Shown here: positions 5,601-8,709 of the stretch, one piece after another | Layout of the letters: every line of letters begins with the position of its first letter | How positions within the stretch are numbered: the first letter of the stretch is position 1 | NCBI GenBank assembly: GCA_964235605.1 | Contig: CAXSCR010000101.1 | Location: forward strand, 1-8,709 | Origin: DATCRE01 sp964235605 | Lineage (GTDB): Bacteria > Bacteroidota > Bacteroidia > Cytophagales > Cyclobacteriaceae | Length of the DNA: 8,709 bases | Reading direction: 5' to 3' | Program-made: the position numbers and the translations under genes | Notes under the pieces: model-generated | What the model saw: the letters and a program-made list of their open reading frames with translations, nothing else | Databases searched by the model: none | What the model was told of the DNA's origin: nothing

Positions 5601-5873
5601 CTACCTTATTTCTTTTGGCTTTTTTAAATGAATGAAGTAAGCAGAGTTTCCTTTATCCTTTTGATACGTAAACCCCCAGGTTGGCTTATATTTTTCGCGA
5701 AGATCTGTAGCCTCATTAATAACTAAATCTTCAATCATTTTAATAATGACGCGCATTTTCTTAGACTCAAGTTCGGTCAGTATTTTCTTATCTACATCAT
5801 CTTCAGGTATCAAATCTGTTTTAAAAACAATTTGATTGTTTTCATCAACAATCTTTTTAGTTTTTAATATCAT
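5601..5873 (-). CDS. Small hypothetical protein, highly charged
   Basis: This 90-residue protein runs from ATG 5873 to TAG at 5601-5603. It is rich in Lys, Glu, Asp and Ile, with no signal peptide, membrane segment or cysteine. Residues 1-20 look like a beta hairpin (MILKTKKIVDENNQIVFKTD). Residues 25-60 should be helical (VDKKILTELESKKMRVIIKM and on). The end (KPTWGFTYQKDKGNSAYFIH) looks like further beta strands. I do not recognise the family. A good promoter element (TACCTTTG) lies about 45 bp upstream, next to the inverted-repeat element 5923-6065, so the gene may be transcribed from the edge of that element. It stands alone, with non-coding modules on both sides. Coding status is supported by its promoter and protein-like composition. 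Confidence 0.6.
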   Translation of the reverse strand: MILKTKKIVDENNQIVFKTDLIPEDDVDKKILTELESKKMRVIIKMIEDLVINEATDLREKYKPTWGFTYQKDKGNSAYFIHLKKPKEIR

Positions 5874-5915
5874 AGCTACTATTTCTTGTTTCGTTAATAA
5901 TACTTAAACATAACA

Positions 5916-5923
5916 CAAAGGTA
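5916..5923 (-). promoter_or_regulatory. -7 element (TAnnTTTG) for the small hypothetical gene
   Basis: The minus strand reads TACCTTTG, an exact TAnnTTTG match. A TTG (complement of 5947-5949) lies 23 bp upstream, slightly far for the -33 element. The leader to ATG 5873 would be about 35 nt. The -33 candidate falls inside the left arm of the inverted-repeat element. Confidence 0.5.
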
Positions 5924-6065
5924 CGGGCTTGCGGAATAGAAAGCTGCAAGGGTGCGCTTCGCCTGCAACAAAAAAAATCTCCACCTTCCATCAGTCGTTC
6001 GTGCCTCACTCCTTCTTTCAGGTAGTATTTTTTGGCAGCCCTTGCATCTTTCTATCCGGTCCCGT
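5923..6065. mobile_element. MITE-like element with long imperfect terminal inverted repeats
   Basis: ATAGAAAGCTGCAAGGG (5936-5952) and CCCTTGCATCTTTCTAT (6039-6055) are inverted copies over 17 bp with one mismatch. The match extends outward with small gaps (CGGA/TCCGG) to ACGGG (5923-5927) and CCCGT (6061-6065). The roughly 143-bp unit has no coding capacity, so it would be a non-autonomous element or a large structured repeat. No target-site duplication is evident. The left edge touches the promoter of the gene at 5873. Confidence 0.5.
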
Positions 6066-6237
6066 GTGGCGGGGAGTATTATGTTTAAATATATACTTCG
6101 TGTCAATGTTGGTAGCTGGTGGCTACAGGCTGGCGTTTGGCATCTGCCCCTTCGTAGGCAGCGTTATCGTTCCCCTTCGCTTTCGTGTGTCTCGTTCTAG
6201 GCCACGTGAGGTTTTGCTCAGGTTCTTTTGGCCCGAC
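6066..6237. other. Non-coding spacer with small hairpins
   Basis: I see no supported gene. It contains short hairpins such as GTAGC-TGGTG-GCTAC (near 6111-6125) and CTGCC-CCTTCGTA-GGCAG (near 6143-6160). The plus-strand frames running through 5929-6273 are shadows with no protein-like character. Confidence 0.4.
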
Positions 6238-6597
6238 TTAATGAATATGATTATCCTTCTTCAATTTTGCTGATTTAGCATCGTAATAGTAATCATTCAA
6301 TCCACCTTGCTTTAATAGTTCAACAAATTCATCGACAACAAAGATTGGGACTAAAAACCATTCTCTTGCTCTCACTGGATTTCCGAAACGATCTTTAATC
6401 TCGATATCAAGCCTGGCTGAGTTAAAAAATTTATGAATGATATTCTCCAGCTTGACACGATTGATATTGGCAAGTTTATATGTCGCGACAATTTCCACAT
6501 CTGCCAGGAGGAATGTAGGGTCATTCTTAGCTTTGATTATTCGCTTTTCAACTTTCCCCCCCGTTACACCTATCTTATGAACGATTGTATGAGATAT
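6238..6597 (-). pseudogene. 5'-truncated GIY-YIG (T5orf172/MUG113-type) nuclease remnant
   Basis: The minus frame reads from a TAA (6598-6600) to the TAA at 6238-6240, 119 codons. A naive call would start at GTG 6498 and give 86 residues. The homologous sequence continues upstream of that GTG with no ATG, GTG or TTG: HKIGVTGGKVEKRI, then KNDPTFLLADVEIVATYKL. That is followed by ANINRVKLENIIHKFF and a C-terminal block with DRFGNPVRAREWFLVP. I recognise this as the C-terminal two thirds of the T5orf172-type GIY-YIG family, in which HKIG is the YIG-like motif. The N-terminal strand with the GIY motif is missing, because a stop and unrelated sequence lie directly upstream. The gene therefore lacks a start and half its active-site motif. 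Such proteins are standalone or phage/mobile-associated nucleases. Family assignment is from memory of its conserved words. Confidence 0.65.
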
Positions 6598-6941
6598 TTA
6601 AATTATGGAGGTTGATCTTGAATAAAGCCAAACGGTAGATAGGGTCTATCTTTTTTTCATCCCATTGTAGAAATGCTTCCGGCTAAATATCCATATCGCT
6701 TTTAAGTCCGCTATTAAGTCTTTAATTTGTCAAGATCAAAGATTTGGAACGGTTCGGGGTTTATTGACTCAATGCAGAATTCAAATTTTAAGGGATTTTA
6801 GACTTCGTGAAAGAGATAAGTTTTTATTGAAGCATCTTTCTTAATTATGGTAATGGGTAATCCAAAATGCTTATCTGTTTGTTTCGATATAAATTCATGG
6901 GGCTTTTCAAGTATCCAGTTTAAATTTTTTTTACGCGCCAT
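6575..6941 (-). pseudogene. Decayed minus-strand gene with premature stop and frame changes
   Basis: The minus strand opens at ATG 6941 (MARKKNLNWILEKPHEF and on) and reads 47 residues, ending with YLFHEV at a TAA (6798-6800). Beyond that stop the same frame remains protein-like (NPLKFEFCIESINPEPFQIF, then DLDKL) until tandem stops near 6718. A second frame then reads LNSGLKSDMDI, a stop, PEAFLQWDEKKIDPIYRLAL, and FKINLHN, ending at 6575. Taken together this looks like one protein of about 120 residues broken by two in-frame stops and a frameshift. The lower end overlaps the start of the GIY-YIG remnant. I do not recognise the family. The alternative is that only the 47-residue ORF is real, or that the resemblance to protein is chance. 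Confidence 0.4.
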
Positions 6942-7007
6942 TTTAATGCAGATTGAATGGTTAGAATTAGACACATTTTGTTCGAAAATTAGTATATTGC
7001 GAGCTAT

Positions 7008-8674
7008 ATGCTTCGTTACCCCCTCATTTGCTTGTGTTTTCTTGTTATGCTCTCCAACTGTGTTTTCGAGTCTGAGGATGAGTATTTCAACAAATTAGCA
7101 ATACCCGATCCAACCAACGTAAGAGGAATTAGCACGGTTGATCTTACAAATTACAATCCCGGAGACACTATTGATCTTTTTGGGACAACTTCTTTTGAAT
7201 TTTCATTAAAAGGAAATCACGGCAAGATTGAATCTGGAACCGTTTTTCTAAGTGGTAGCGGAGATTCATGGAATTTTATTACTGACGATGCGATAAGCTC
7301 ATTTAAAATAGACATGGGTGAATTAAGCAATGGCATTTCCGTGCTAAAGCTTAATCTAATCACAAAGACAGGATCAGGAAGTTTAGCCGATGTGGTCGGT
7401 GCTGAGAAATTTAATATTACAATGAAATGGGTTGTTAGGGTTGACTTGAGTCCACCGACGCAACCCATGCCAACGCTAGGTATTGTGAATGGATTTCTCA
7501 CATTACAATGGGCCGCCTACACAAGACCGAACTTCCAATCTTATGTGGTGAAACGAGAATTACCAAGCGGAGCATCACAAACTTTTGAGATCAAGGACAC
7601 GCAAACCGCTTGTTGGCGAGACCAAAATTATGTTGGTGGGTACATTTCTGCAATCGAATATTCAGTTTCTATCGTCAGTGAAACAGGAACATCAACATCC
7701 ATCCCAATCATGCGCACCGACCCAATAAACATTCGTTTTTCTTTTAATAACACGGATTCTACCTTCACTTTAAAATGGAAACCAACGGAATTTTATGGAA
7801 CATTTAAGAATTACAGATTTACTGAGGGATCTGCTCGGGAGATCACGTCATTAACAAATATCAATGATTCAACCTTGACCTATAAATTGTCAACAATCCT
7901 GTTTGGCGGCGATTTCTATATAGGATTAAAAGTTCAATCAAATTCTGAAGGCATTCCGGAGTACCCAAATTGGAACATTTGTAAACTAGGCACACCTTTG
8001 ACTTTTGCGCCAGTTGGTAAGATTATGTTCAACCCCCATTTGAATAGCCTCATTGGAGTTAATGCAGACAAAAAGCTACTGGAATTAAATGCTCAACTCG
8101 AACCTGTGAGAGGATCGCAACATTAAAAGGTGTCAGTTGGACAATGCCTTACCCCGGTAATTTCATCTATTCTTATGGTCTTCGTTGGGCTGATAATAAC
8201 ATTTACAGGCTGAAACTGGAAGACAATTCAGAACTATCATTCAACAATAGCTATAGGTCACATACCTTAGCAAGCAATGGATTAATATGCACTGAATACT
8301 TTCGCCCTTCTTTTCAAATAAGACCAAATGTTTATACCCTGCCGGTATGGAGAGCGACAGTATTTGATCTTGCTGGTGGCAGTAAAGTATATAATGAACA
8401 AAGCAATACAACAAACTTAACTGCCGTCATTTCGGAGGATGGTAAATTTATTTGGGCAAATGGCAATCGCGTTTTTAGAATTTCCGGCACCACTTCAGAA
8501 TTGATCGGGGTATTAACGGGCTCAGGATCGTTTATTGGATTCCGGCCGGACAATAGTGTTGAAATCATGTTCCGTGACGGATACAAAATCAATTTCTACA
8601 ACGCAAATACACTTACCTTTATCCGATCGATCGAATCTCCTTCATCTAATCATTATTGGGTCTATGTGCTTTAG
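7008..8674 (+). pseudogene. Lipoprotein with Ig/FN3-like and propeller-like parts, split by a frameshift
   Basis: The first frame (7008-8126, 372 residues) begins MLRYPLICLCFLVMLSNC, a type II signal peptide with lipobox LSNC (Cys18). Asn before the Cys is less usual. Acidic residues follow (ESEDE), as in Bacteroidota surface-exposed lipoproteins. Residues about 35-150 look like a beta-sandwich, 150-235 and 240-335 like two FN3-type domains, and 335 onward like the start of a beta-propeller (FNPHLNSLIGVNADKKLLEL). The frame ends at TAA 8124-8126 after LEPVRGSQH. The overlapping frame continues the same domain: RIATLKGVSWTMPYPGN and on to TAG 8672-8674. Joining them as EPVR-RIATLKG needs one extra base near 8110 (AGAGG from AGAAGG), so a one-base deletion or sequencing error is likely. 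An isolated start at ATG 8144 would be artificial. A further break near 8670 is possible, since a third frame stays open to the window edge. Confidence 0.65.
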
Positions 8675-8709
8675 TGTGGAAAGATATTAGAGATCTGCTA
8701 TTTTTCGGT

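Noticed and set aside
5894..6273. Overlapping frames on both strands (5894-6106 minus, 5929-6273 and 5952-6200 plus)
   Set aside because: They cover the inverted-repeat element and its spacer; none has protein-like composition, a promoter or conserved motifs.
6637..6657. Plus-strand AGATAG-GGT-CTATCT hairpin with T run
   Set aside because: The stem is only 6 AT-rich pairs and no plus-strand gene precedes it; it lies inside the broken minus-strand gene.
6847..7098. Plus-strand 83-codon frame
   Set aside because: It overlaps the lipoprotein signal peptide in another frame and is antisense to the minus-strand ORF starting at 6941.

Overview
The window looks like chromosomal DNA of a Bacteroidota bacterium, probably Sphingobacteriales, Chitinophagales or Flavobacteriales-like. 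The reasons are a very AT-rich gene set, starts without clear Shine-Dalgarno sequences, promoter elements of the TAnnTTTG type, double-glycine-leader peptides of the kind common in this phylum, an alanine-rich protein family I know only from Bacteroidota, and GC-richer repeat modules in the intergenic spaces. No tRNA, rRNA, CRISPR array or intact transposase is visible.

Region 1 (1-3480) is the most interesting. On the minus strand two very small genes lie in tandem (812-642 and 590-429). They encode 56- and 53-residue precursors with textbook double-glycine leaders and short, hydrophobic, glycine- and cysteine-containing cores, i.e. bacteriocin- or pheromone-like peptides. A hairpin terminator follows, then the start of a multi-pass membrane protein that runs off the left edge. 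Divergently, on the plus strand, a tight two-gene operon encodes an O-antigen-ligase/O-oligosaccharyltransferase-like membrane protein (1026-2255) and a membrane-anchored TPR protein (2257-3480). The 213-bp gap between the two arms holds candidate promoters in both directions and an 11-bp inverted repeat that brackets the plus-strand promoter. The working hypothesis is a secreted-peptide locus in which the ligase-like protein and its TPR partner modify, tether or resist the peptides; this is inference.

Region 2 (3481-4752) holds a leader with overlapping hairpins, a 247-residue alanine-rich helical protein of unknown function with its own terminator, and a degenerate 21/42-bp tandem repeat array that is open in frame on both strands.

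Region 3 (4753-6237) is mostly non-coding. It carries an orphan minus-strand terminator, a 117-bp imperfect hairpin with attC-like layout, a 10-bp-arm hairpin, one small hypothetical gene (5873-5601, minus), and a 143-bp inverted-repeat element whose edge coincides with that gene's promoter.

Region 4 (6238-8709) looks decayed. It has a 5'-truncated GIY-YIG (T5orf172-type) nuclease remnant, a second minus-strand reading frame broken by stops, and a lipoprotein with Ig/FN3-like and propeller-like segments that is split by an apparent one-base deletion near 8110.
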